Program-made: the position numbers and the translations under genes
Shown here: positions 1 through 6,078 of the stretch, in pieces
Layout of the letters: each line of letters opens with the position of its first letter
Numbering within the stretch: position 1 is the stretch's first letter
The notes under the pieces: model-generated
Database searches by the model: none
The model's input: the letters and a program-made list of their open reading frames with translations, nothing else
What the model was told of the DNA's origin: nothing
DNA from: Clostridiales bacterium
GTDB lineage: Bacteria > Bacillota > Clostridia > Oscillospirales > Acutalibacteraceae
Direction of reading: 5' to 3'
DNA length: 8,415 nucleotides
NCBI GenBank assembly: GCA_020859725.1
Contig: JAJBVR010000150.1
Span: forward strand, 1 to 8,415

Positions 1-137
1 GAGTCATTCTTTTTCGTCTTTTTGACTGTTGCACTTACATTGTATATTCACCCGTATAAATGTAAATCTATTCACAGTTTGGTTAACTTAATATATGATT
101 TTCCTGCTAAGTCCTCTATTCTTAACCCCTCTAATTA

Positions 138-167
138 ATCATGCGTCATTGTGCGATTTACTGTCAA
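138..167 (-). promoter_or_regulatory. Possible leftward promoter, TTGACA-N18-CATGAT
   Basis: Read on the minus strand, a perfect -35 hexamer TTGACA (167-162) is followed after 18 bp by CATGAT (143-138), which matches four of six consensus -10 bases. It would start a leftward transcript near 131, into the left edge. No convincing gene follows within the window. A GTG at 34-32 opens an 11-codon lysine/arginine-rich reading frame that runs off the edge, but it has no well-placed ribosome binding site. Positions 1-231 otherwise show nothing I can support. Confidence 0.3.
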
Positions 168-231
168 TTTATTAACGCTTGAATATACAATAATTCTGCA
201 AAATACTGCATAAAACAAAATCCTTTTTCTG

Positions 232-261
232 AAAAAAATCCTCCGTATTTTCTACGGAGGA
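232..261 (-). terminator. Intrinsic terminator of queT
   Basis: On the minus strand an 8-bp perfect stem (CCTCCGTA/TACGGAGG, arms at 260-253 and 247-240) with a 5-base loop is followed directly by a run of seven T (237-231). This is a textbook rho-independent terminator 38 bases past the queT stop codon. It isolates queT from anything further left. Confidence 0.9.
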
Positions 262-298
262 ATAAGTCATATATTCGCAAAATAGATTTATAATCAAA

Positions 299-832
299 TT
301 ATAATTTAAACATTTTTTCATCTAATTTTCTGTTTTTAATTACATAGAACAAAATTGTTCCGAGAGTTGCGGTAACTGCAATTTCACCGAGAGCAACAAG
401 ACCGCCCTGAACAAGGAAATCATAAAAAATAAAATCGCCTTCTACAAAAAAGGTTTCAATTTCCCAGCCAACAATAACCCAGTTCCAAACAGCAGGCATA
501 AGCATCGCGGGCAAAGGATGCGTTTTTACAGTTACTTTTCTAAGCATGTAAATTGAAAATGCCGCTCCCAAAGTTGCAAGCGAACCGAAAATCATATCAA
601 GCGGCAGCCCCGAACCAATATTGTAAATGTTTGAAAGCAGGCAACCTATTGTAAGTCCCGGAACAGCGGCAGGAGTAAACAGGGCAAAAACATTCAAAGC
701 CTCCGATACTCTAAACTGAACAGCCGCCGAAGTGGACCCCGGCAAAATAAAATTCTGAGCATAGGTAAGCGCTGTATACATAGCGGCAATTACCGCTGTC
801 TGAACCAAAAAAGCGGTTTTTTTATTTTTCAT
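299..832 (-). CDS. queT: QueT-family queuosine precursor transporter (ECF S component)
   Basis: This is a 177-residue hydrophobic membrane protein, a normal length for the QueT family. These proteins are substrate-binding S components of energy-coupling factor transporters and are thought to import queuosine precursors such as preQ0/preQ1 using a shared EcfA/A'/T module, which is not in this window. Hydrophobic stretches lie near residues 8-28, 43-68, 78-96, 108-125 and 138-163. The family signature is visible: FRVSEALNVFALFTPAAVPG near residues 41-60 and PLDMIFGSLATLGAAF near 77-92. The start is set by AAGGAG (847-842) nine bases before the ATG. It is a single-gene unit with its own promoter (910-938) and terminator (232-261). 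The leader resembles a preQ1 riboswitch, which supports the assignment. The substrate is inferred from the family and not shown by the sequence. Confidence 0.88.
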   Translation of the reverse strand: MKNKKTAFLVQTAVIAAMYTALTYAQNFILPGSTSAAVQFRVSEALNVFALFTPAAVPGLTIGCLLSNIYNIGSGLPLDMIFGSLATLGAAFSIYMLRKVTVKTHPLPAMLMPAVWNWVIVGWEIETFFVEGDFIFYDFLVQGGLVALGEIAVTATLGTILFYVIKNRKLDEKMFKL

Positions 833-841
833 TATTCAATT

Positions 842-902
842 CTCCTTAGTTTTATTTTTAGAAGCCGTAAAAATACGGCTGGTCAGGATTTTGCGAACTG
901 AC
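842..902 (-). promoter_or_regulatory. Structured queT leader, candidate preQ1-I-like riboswitch
   Basis: Read on the minus strand, the transcript expected to start near 903-905 opens with a 5-bp stem GTCAG/CTGAC (902-898 and 886-882) around an 11-base loop beginning TTCGCA. A separate 7-bp hairpin AGCCGTA/TACGGCT follows (880-863). Next comes an A-rich tail, AAAAATAAAACTAAGGAG, ending in the Shine-Dalgarno (847-842). A small hairpin followed by an A-rich strand that folds back as a pseudoknot and merges with the ribosome binding site is the plan of preQ1-I riboswitches. The loop start TCGCA and tail AAAAC(U)AAGG resemble the Thermoanaerobacter aptamer as I remember it. The inserted second hairpin and the weak pseudoknot pairing (C-G, A-U) are departures. 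Location before queT strongly favours preQ1 sensing; class membership is uncertain. Confidence 0.45.
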
Positions 903-909
903 AATGATT

Positions 910-938
910 ATTATAGACGAACTAAGGCGAAAAAGCAA
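910..938 (-). promoter_or_regulatory. queT promoter, TTGCTT-N17-TATAAT
   Basis: On the minus strand TTGCTT (938-933) and a perfect TATAAT (915-910) are separated by exactly 17 bp. The predicted start is near 903-905, immediately before the leader stem-loop, which leaves a leader of about 70 bases before the queT ATG. The -35 element lies 13 bp from the -35 of the divergent glycosidase promoter. Confidence 0.75.
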
Positions 939-951
939 TAAAAATATTTAA

Positions 952-980
952 TTGAATTATTCGGCTCCTGATGATATAAT
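952..980 (+). promoter_or_regulatory. Beta-mannosidase promoter, TTGAAT-N17-TATAAT
   Basis: TTGAAT (952-957) and a perfect TATAAT (975-980) are spaced by 17 bp. Transcription would begin near 987, giving a leader of about 120 bases. The leader carries no strong hairpin that I can see. The ribosome binding site GAGGA (1097-1101) sits seven bases before the ATG at 1109. It is back to back with the queT promoter. Confidence 0.72.
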
Positions 981-1108
981 CAAAATAGTATTTTCAACGA
1001 ATTTGATTTTAATAAGCCGTTATATAATGTATTGGCATTGATGCTTTCAGCTTATATTTTACCGGCAAATTCGGCGCAAAATAAACTTAATGATTTGAGG
1101 AACAAAAA

Positions 1109-1939
1109 ATGAAAAAAATAAATTTAAACGACAGCTGGAAAATCACTTTTAATTCAACGGGAAAATGTTTTAACGCCCATGTTCCCGTTTCGGTTTTCAA
1201 CTCGCTTTTGCAATGCGGTGAAATTGAAGATCCGTTTTATAAATCAAATGAAAACAAAGCGATTTATATTTCCGAAACGGACAAAACTTTTTCTCGCGAA
1301 TTTGAATTAAGCGATTATGATTTGCAGCACAAAAATATAATTCTTTCATGCAAATCTTTGGATACGCTTGCCTGTATTTATATAAACTGGAAAAAGGCTG
1401 CCGAAACAAGCAACGCTTATATAAGCCATGAAATAAAAATTAAAGATTTTCTGAACACCGGCAAAAACAATATAGAAATAAAATTCTCCTCACCCGTAAA
1501 TTATGTTAAAGAGATGCAAAAAAACGACCCTCTTCCCAGAAACGCAAACGGAATAAACGGAGTGGCGCATATAAGAAAGCCCGCATGCCATTTTGGCTGG
1601 GACTGGGGAATCAATATGCAGATTTCGGGAATTACCGGTGATATTGAATTGATTGCCTGCAACGATGAAATCCGTGATTTTTCAATAACCCAAATTCATG
1701 AGAAGAGCTCAGTAACACTCAAAATCTCAACGGATATTCAGGCGGATGAGCAAGGAGCTGTGGAATACCCGAACGGGGAAATAAAAAAATTTGAAATAAA
1801 ATCGGGAAAAGCCGAAATTAAAATAGAGAATCCGGAACTTTGGTGGACCAAAGAGCTTTCCGAAAAAGAAAAGCAGCCGCTTTACAAAATAACAATTAAT
1901 GATATAACAAAAAACGGGTCTGCGTACAATAGAGCTTAA
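1109..1939 (+). CDS. N-terminal fragment of GH2 beta-mannosidase
   Basis: This is the 276-residue open part before the first frame break. It covers the N-terminal sugar-binding/jelly-roll domain (about residues 5-185) and most of the following immunoglobulin-like domain (about 186-268). Family marks are VPVSVFNSLL followed by DPFYKSNE (residues 25-48), HFGWDWG (161-167), which is the conserved tryptophan motif of GH2 beta-mannosidases, and NPELWW with QPLYKI (241-261). The last eight residues (GSAYNRA region) are out of frame and unlike the family. The start ATG has GAGGA seven bases upstream. It lacks the TIM barrel, so by itself this fragment cannot be catalytic. Confidence 0.8.
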   Translation: MKKINLNDSWKITFNSTGKCFNAHVPVSVFNSLLQCGEIEDPFYKSNENKAIYISETDKTFSREFELSDYDLQHKNIILSCKSLDTLACIYINWKKAAETSNAYISHEIKIKDFLNTGKNNIEIKFSSPVNYVKEMQKNDPLPRNANGINGVAHIRKPACHFGWDWGINMQISGITGDIELIACNDEIRDFSITQIHEKSSVTLKISTDIQADEQGAVEYPNGEIKKFEIKSGKAEIKIENPELWWTKELSEKEKQPLYKITINDITKNGSAYNRA

Positions 1940-2015
1940 CAGAAAAGCCGATAAATACGGAAGCAATTTTCAATTTATATTAAACGGAACGCCGATATTT
2001 GCAAAGGGTTCAAAT

Positions 2016-3434
2016 ATGATTCCACCAGATGCTATGGGCGACAGAATAAATAAATCCTCCTATAAAAAAATAATAAACGATGCGTTAAACGCAAATTTCA
2101 ATATGATACGCGTTTGGGGCGGAGGATATTACGGCAGTGATGATTTTTATGATTTATGTGATGAATACGGTATACTTGTTTGGCAGGATTTTATGTTTGC
2201 GTGCCTGATGTATCCCTTTTACAACGAACAATTTCTTTCAAATGTAAAAAAAGAAATTGAATTTAATGTTAACAGAATAAAACATCATCCGTCTCTCGCT
2301 CTTTGGTGCGGAAACAATGAAATAGAATTCATGTTTTCATATATGCCTGAAAAATCAAAGACCGTAATCTGGTACAAAAAGTTTTTCTACAGCATTCTTC
2401 CGAATGAAATAAGGAAATATGATTCCCTCACGCCTTACATAGAAACATCGCCTATAGGCAGCGGATTCAGAAAAAGTATTACTTCCGACAAACACGGCGA
2501 CACCCATATGTGGCACGTTTGGCACGGCAGCAAAAATTTAAAATATTACGAAAAACGCTTTACAAGATTTTGCAGCGAGTATGGAATGGAATCACTTCCC
2601 TCGCTTGACTGTATTTCGGAATTTGCAGGCAGCGATGAGTTTGATTTATATTCAAAAACCATGCTTCATCACCAAAAATGCCTCAGCGGAAACAGCAAAA
2701 TGCTTTTCTACTTGCTTGAGAAATATAATAAGCCCGATGAATTTGACGACTTAATTTATCTTACATGGCTTACTCAATCAGAATGCGTAGGAAATGCTGC
2801 CGAACACTGGCGCAGAAACAATGGCAGATGCAACGGTGCGCTTTGGTGGCAGCTTAATGACTGCTGGGGCGCTCCAAGCTGGTCCTCCGTTGATTATTAC
2901 GGCAAATGGAAACCTCTTATGTATGAGGCAAAACGCTTCTTTTCTCCTATAGCGGTTTCGGTAAGAGAGAGCAAAGGCAACGCCGAAGTTTATGTTATTA
3001 ATGACACATTAAAAAATAAATCCTGCAAGGCAAAGCTTAAAATTATGGATTTTAACGGAAAAATTATTAAGGAAAACTCCACCAAAATAGCATCCTGCGC
3101 GGGTTCCTCGCTTAAAGCTTTAGTTATTTCCGCCAAAGGAATAAACAAAAAACAGGCTTTTGCCAACGCTGAATTATATATAAACAATGAATTGATTTGT
3201 GAAAAATCCATTGTTTTTCTTCCGGAACGCAAACTTAACCTGAAAAAAGCAAATATTAAAATAAAAACCTCCAAGAACAGCATTACGCTTAAAAGCGAAA
3301 CATACGCCCGAAAAGTTTTTATTGATATAAAGGGAGAAACAGAGCCTCTTTCCGACAACAGCTTTGATTTAATCCCAAACAGGGAAAAACAGTATTTCTT
3401 AAAAGCGGCGCCGAAATTAATCCCGATAATATAA
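2016..3434 (+). CDS. Catalytic-domain fragment of GH2 beta-mannosidase
   Basis: This 472-residue open stretch holds the (beta/alpha)8 catalytic domain and part of the C-terminal beta domains. Visible motifs are RVWGGG (32-37), WQDFMFACLMYP (56-67), GNNE with acid/base Glu102 (99-102), GDTHMWHVWHG (161-171), FCSEYG with nucleophile Glu188 (185-190), and ALWWQLNDCWGAPSWSSVDY near residues 275-294. The frame is open back to 1908 and encodes family sequence upstream of the ATG (GLRTIEL, then FAKGSN), so ATG 2016 is an internal methionine and not a natural start. No ribosome binding site precedes it. The last ten or so residues (AAPKLIPII) are out of frame after the second break at 3401-3404. Confidence 0.8.
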   Translation: MIPPDAMGDRINKSSYKKIINDALNANFNMIRVWGGGYYGSDDFYDLCDEYGILVWQDFMFACLMYPFYNEQFLSNVKKEIEFNVNRIKHHPSLALWCGNNEIEFMFSYMPEKSKTVIWYKKFFYSILPNEIRKYDSLTPYIETSPIGSGFRKSITSDKHGDTHMWHVWHGSKNLKYYEKRFTRFCSEYGMESLPSLDCISEFAGSDEFDLYSKTMLHHQKCLSGNSKMLFYLLEKYNKPDEFDDLIYLTWLTQSECVGNAAEHWRRNNGRCNGALWWQLNDCWGAPSWSSVDYYGKWKPLMYEAKRFFSPIAVSVRESKGNAEVYVINDTLKNKSCKAKLKIMDFNGKIIKENSTKIASCAGSSLKALVISAKGINKKQAFANAELYINNELICEKSIVFLPERKLNLKKANIKIKTSKNSITLKSETYARKVFIDIKGETEPLSDNSFDLIPNREKQYFLKAAPKLIPII

Positions 3435-3557
3435 CTGTAAAATGCGTAAACAATATTAAATGCAGTTCTTCGCCTTTTTCACGTTTTGCTTTCAGAACAT
3501 CATTTTCTTTAAAGCCCGAAAACATAGCAAACAAAATCTATTATTCTTTAAGCTGAA

Positions 3558-3596
3558 AAAAGGGTACGCGGTATCAATAAAACCGCGTGCCCTTTT
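3558..3596. terminator. Bidirectional terminator between beta-mannosidase and nanA
   Basis: A 15-bp stem pairs AAAAGGG-T-ACGCGGT (3558-3572) with ACCGCGT-G-CCCTTTT (3582-3596); the central T-G is a wobble pair in RNA and the loop is 9 bases. On the plus strand it ends in TTTTCATTTC just after the reconstructed glycosidase stop. On the minus strand it ends in six T, 49 bases after the nanA stop. It serves both convergent units. Confidence 0.9.
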
Positions 3597-3644
3597 CATT
3601 TCAAATCGCAAAATCAACATATTAACGATTACCGATTGATTTTG

Positions 3645-4529
3645 TTACTCGCTCATAAGCTTTTGAGCAACCTTTTTCATTGAAGCTCTGCATTCGTCTG
3701 ATATAGGCAAAAACGGCTTTCTGCACTCGCCCATATCAACCCCCATTTCTGTTAAAACGGCTTTTTCAGACTGGAAAACTCCGTATTTAATCATTTCTGT
3801 TATAATTTCATCGGCTTCGTTCTGACCCTTTTGAGCCTTTTCAAGGTTTCCTGCCTTAAAATCATTAATTATTTGCTTGAATTTCTTGCCCATAAAATTA
3901 TAAGTGCTGCCGATTGCTCCGTCTGCGCCCATTGCAAGACCCGCAAGCAGGGTTTCATCAAAGCCGTTATAAACTATAATATCTCTGTTTAAATTTTTAA
4001 AACCGTTAATAGCAAACATATCACCGGAGGTATGCTTAATGCCGATAAACTTTTCATTTTTGAAAAGCTCGTTTGCCACATCTTTTGTAAGTGAAAATCC
4101 GCTGGAAGCAGGAAAATTATAAATTATCATAGGCAATTCGGCGCTGTTTGCAATATCATTATAATAGCCGAGAATTGCCTGAAGAGGAAATGAATAATAG
4201 AACGGAGCAACAGCGGAAATTGCGTCATATCCCAGGCTTTCGGCGCACTTCGCCATATCCTGAGCCGCTTTTGTTGAAATAGAACCTACATGTGCAATAA
4301 GGGTTACCCTGCTACCGGCTGCCTCTTTAACACATTTAAAAACTTCTTTTCTTTCCTCATTGGTAAGAAGCAAGCCTTCGCCTGTGCTTCCGCCTACATA
4401 AAATCCGTCTATTCCGTTTGCAATATTAAAATCAACCAAGCTTTTGATTGAGTCATATTTAATTTCTCCGTTCTTACCAAACGGTGTTAACAAAGCTGAA
4501 AATAAGCCTTTAAATTTTGAATTATCCAT
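3645..4529 (-). CDS. nanA: N-acetylneuraminate lyase
   Basis: This 294-residue cytoplasmic class I aldolase of the DapA/NanA family splits N-acetylneuraminate into ManNAc and pyruvate. The Schiff-base lysine is Lys165 (GIKHTSG), the catalytic tyrosine Tyr137 (IYNFP), and the pyruvate carboxylate loop is GSTGE (47-51). The sialic-acid side-chain contacts known from E. coli NanA are all present at the same numbering: Gly189, Asp191 and Glu192 in NGFDE, and Ser208 in IGSTYN. This argues for a true sialate lyase over dihydrodipicolinate synthase. It is the second gene after nanE, 89 bases downstream, and is followed by the shared terminator. Its ribosome binding site is weak (GGCGGAAAG, about 15 bases before the ATG), which may lower its yield relative to nanE. 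Intact, no frame problem seen. Confidence 0.93.
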   Translation of the reverse strand: MDNSKFKGLFSALLTPFGKNGEIKYDSIKSLVDFNIANGIDGFYVGGSTGEGLLLTNEERKEVFKCVKEAAGSRVTLIAHVGSISTKAAQDMAKCAESLGYDAISAVAPFYYSFPLQAILGYYNDIANSAELPMIIYNFPASSGFSLTKDVANELFKNEKFIGIKHTSGDMFAINGFKNLNRDIIVYNGFDETLLAGLAMGADGAIGSTYNFMGKKFKQIINDFKAGNLEKAQKGQNEADEIITEMIKYGVFQSEKAVLTEMGVDMGECRKPFLPISDECRASMKKVAQKLMSE

Positions 4530-4618
4530 AATTAATTACCATAACTTTCCGCCTGAAATAATATTTAAACCGAACGGCCCGCAGGCAAAACCGCACGAAA
4601 ATAAAATTTAAAATGAAT

Positions 4619-5296
4619 TTATTCTCTGTTTTCAAATACTTTTGCAAATCTTTTTGTAATATCCATAGGCCGTGTTACCGCACTGCCTATAACAACAGCG
4701 TAAGGATTGCAATCAAGCGTTTTTTCAAGCTGAGATGTTTCCCAGATTCCGCCCTCCGCTATAACTTTGGCGTTTAATTCGCTTGTCATTTTTTTTAGCA
4801 AATCATAATCCGGTATTTGAATGCCGGCTGTATAAGGAGTATAGCTTCTCATAGTCGTGCCTATATAATCAAACCCCATCTTATCCGCGGCGCGCGCCTC
4901 TTCAAAATCAGAGCAGTCTGCCATAATTTCAGTCTTTGGAGCATTATCCCTGATATATTTTACCAAATCCTCAAGCTTTTCTCCGTTTGGGCGTTTGCGG
5001 TTTGTAGCGTCCAGAGCAATAACCTCACAGCCAGTTGAAATAAGCGCTTTAACTTCCTTAAGAGTAGGAGTTATATAAATATCGCTGTCATCATAAACTT
5101 CTTTAATAATTCCTATTACCGGAACATTAACCTCTTTTTTTATAGCTTCTATATCGGACACATAATTTGCCCTTATTCCCTTTGCACCTCCGAGAACAGC
5201 AGCTCTTGCAAAATAATGCATAATATTTAGCCCGTAAAGAGGTTCACCCTTAACTGCCTGGCAGGAAATAATCAAGCCTTTTTTTAAGTTTGCCAT
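4619..5296 (-). CDS. nanE: N-acetylmannosamine-6-phosphate 2-epimerase
   Basis: This 225-residue TIM-barrel epimerase converts ManNAc-6-phosphate to GlcNAc-6-phosphate in sialic acid catabolism. Family motifs are GLIISCQA (7-14), VIGIIK (60-65), DSDIYITPTLKEV (70-82), IALDATNRKRP (93-103), GFDYIGTT (141-148) and IAEGGIW (179-185). Lys65 and Glu181 correspond to the catalytic pair described for Clostridium perfringens NanE. The frame is open 20 codons further to 5356, but I chose the ATG at 5296-5294. Known NanE proteins begin about here, a purine-rich site (AGAAGGGCGG) lies just before it, and a strong promoter (5353-5325) sits inside the supposed extension, with its start site near 5318. It leads a two-gene unit with nanA; the kinase NanK is absent from the window. 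Confidence 0.92.
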   Translation of the reverse strand: MANLKKGLIISCQAVKGEPLYGLNIMHYFARAAVLGGAKGIRANYVSDIEAIKKEVNVPVIGIIKEVYDDSDIYITPTLKEVKALISTGCEVIALDATNRKRPNGEKLEDLVKYIRDNAPKTEIMADCSDFEEARAADKMGFDYIGTTMRSYTPYTAGIQIPDYDLLKKMTSELNAKVIAEGGIWETSQLEKTLDCNPYAVVIGSAVTRPMDITKRFAKVFENRE

Positions 5297-5324
5297 AAAA
5301 TCCGCCCTTCTTAAATTTTGTATT

Positions 5325-5353
5325 ATTGTATCACGCAGACTATACTTTTTCAA
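5325..5353 (-). promoter_or_regulatory. nanE-nanA promoter, TTGAAA-N17-TACAAT with extended -10
   Basis: On the minus strand TTGAAA (5353-5348) and TACAAT (5330-5325) are spaced by 17 bp, with a TG one base before the -10. The predicted start is near 5318, about 22 bases before the nanE ATG at 5296. The promoter begins 16 bases after the reconstructed stop of the GTPase gene, so nanEA can be transcribed independently of it. Confidence 0.75.
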
Positions 5354-5368
5354 CATATATTACGGCAT

Positions 5369-5828
5369 TTATTTAAACAGATTGTGAATTGTTTCTAAAA
5401 GCCTGTTTATTCCTTTTCCGCTGCTCGCGGTTGATTTTATAACAGATGATTTAAATAAATTTGACAGCATCGCAGTATTTATTCTTATTTTCATTTTTTG
5501 CTTTGTCACAGAAATTAACAAGAACTATAAATTTTTTGCACATTCTTGAGCATTTTAATGCCTGAAACATATCTTTGCCGAGTTTTGTGGCGTCAATAAC
5601 ATAAATAACCAAATCAAATTGCCTTGACGCGGTTTCAATATCATATGTAAACGGCAAATCTAAAATTTCATATTCATTGAATTTATAATAATAGTATCCC
5701 TTTAAATGAGTATCCGGCTTTTTTTCCGCAAAACATCCCGTTATTTCCTCAAACACGGTTGTTTTGCCTGAATTTCTGTTTCCCATAATCGCAACTGTTC
5801 TGAAAGCGCTTATTTTATTGCCCGTCAT
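5369..5828 (-). pseudogene. Stand-alone FeoB-type GTPase domain, frameshifted near its 3' end
   Basis: As written the frame stops at 5451, giving 125 residues. Removing one base from the six-base T run 5494-5499 (an A run on the coding strand) restores about 152 residues ending at 5369. The restored end carries a G5-like motif, STASSGKG, then GINRLLETI, as in FeoB G domains. Other motifs are G1 GNRNSGKTT (16-24), G3 DLPFTY (57-62) and G4 NFCD (105-108) after VIYVIDATKLG (75-84). It has only the cytosolic G domain: no FeoB membrane part follows, nor a FeoA. The G3 glycine (DLPG in FeoB) is Phe here, so GTP hydrolysis may be altered. AAAGGAG lies eight bases before the ATG. Partner and role are unknown; iron transport should not be assumed. 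EutP/PduV-like GTPases are an alternative relative. Confidence 0.72.
5801..5814. promoter_or_regulatory. cre-like site within the start of the GTPase gene
   Basis: TGAAAGCGCTTATT matches the CcpA catabolite-response consensus TGWAARCGYTWNCW at all but one position (T in place of C near the end). It lies 15-28 bases inside the GTPase gene and about 70 bases after its predicted transcription start, where a bound CcpA could act as a roadblock. A chance match in coding sequence is quite possible. Confidence 0.3.
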
Positions 5829-5891
5829 TCACATTTCTCCTTTGCAAAATTATGATTATTAAGGCCGAAAAGCGGATTTTGCCATTACATT

Positions 5892-5921
5892 ATGATATGA
5901 TATTAAATTTTTAATGTTCAA
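5892..5921 (-). promoter_or_regulatory. Promoter of the FeoB-type GTPase, TTGAAC-N18-TATCAT
   Basis: On the minus strand TTGAAC (5921-5916) and TATCAT (5897-5892, five of six consensus bases) are 18 bp apart. The predicted start is near 5885, leaving a leader of about 55 bases before the ATG at 5828. It is divergent from the mmsA promoter. Confidence 0.55.
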
Positions 5922-6017
5922 TTCATTATTCAGAAGCTTATTAAAAGCGGTTCGAAATAAAAAATTCCGATATTAAAACAAAAATATAACTTTATACTTT
6001 ATTAAGAATCAAAACTA

Positions 6018-6046
6018 TTGAATTTACATTTCTATAATGCTAAAAT
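6018..6046 (+). promoter_or_regulatory. mmsA promoter, TTGAAT-N17-TAAAAT with extended -10
   Basis: TTGAAT (6018-6023) and TAAAAT (6041-6046) are spaced by 17 bp, with TGC directly before the -10. Transcription would start near 6053, a short leader of about 25 bases. An embedded TATAAT (6033-6038) has no -35 at the right distance. The ribosome binding site AGAAGAGG (6063-6070) is eight bases before the ATG. Confidence 0.65.
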
Positions 6047-6078
6047 AAGAAAGAAATTATTTAGAAGAGGTATAATTT

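Larger units (their letters stand above)
1109..3556 (+). pseudogene. Beta-mannosidase (GH2), frameshifted twice; reconstructed span
   Basis: Reading across two frame breaks restores one glycoside hydrolase family 2 protein of about 815 residues, a normal length for a beta-mannosidase. Such enzymes release mannose from non-reducing beta-mannosyl ends, for example Man-beta-1,4-GlcNAc of N-glycan cores. Break 1 lies in the A6 run 1909-1914: dropping one A joins TKTGLRTIEL and FAKGSNMIPPD, a stretch conserved in the family. Break 2 lies in the A4 run 3401-3404: adding one A continues as FLKSGAEINPDN and ends at TGA 3554-3556. In reconstructed numbering the acid/base is Glu404 (GNNE) and the nucleophile Glu490 (SEYG), both present. 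No signal peptide is visible, so a cytoplasmic enzyme acting on imported oligosaccharide is likely. True decay and sequencing indels cannot be told apart here; as written, no full-length protein is made. Confidence 0.85.

Noticed and set aside
844..927. Perfect 8-bp complement CCTTAGTT/AACTAAGG between 920-927 and the queT Shine-Dalgarno region 844-851.
   Set aside because: The upstream copy lies in the spacer of the predicted promoter and would not be transcribed, so it cannot sequester the ribosome binding site in the mRNA from that start.
1002..1028. Second promoter-like pair TTGATT/TATAAT upstream of the beta-mannosidase.
   Set aside because: The spacing is only 14 bp, outside the working range, and a better promoter with 17-bp spacing lies at 952-980.
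1041..1112. Short leader frame (23 codons) ending in a TGA that overlaps the beta-mannosidase ATG.
   Set aside because: It has no ribosome binding site and no recognisable sequence; the overlap could reflect translational coupling but is equally likely by chance.
1909..1915. In-frame A_AAA_AAC heptamer, a canonical -1 ribosomal slippery sequence, at the beta-mannosidase break.
   Set aside because: A -1 slip leads to a TAG within six codons; the downstream domain needs +1 (or -2). The heptamer therefore cannot join the two parts, and a six-A run is short for efficient transcriptional slippage.
4817..5038. Plus-strand frame of 73 codons inside nanE.
   Set aside because: It is antisense to a well-conserved gene and shows no ribosome binding site or domain.
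5941..5954. Weak cre-like match upstream of mmsA (TAAAAGCGGTTCGA).
   Set aside because: At least three core positions mismatch the consensus, including the pyrimidine after CG.
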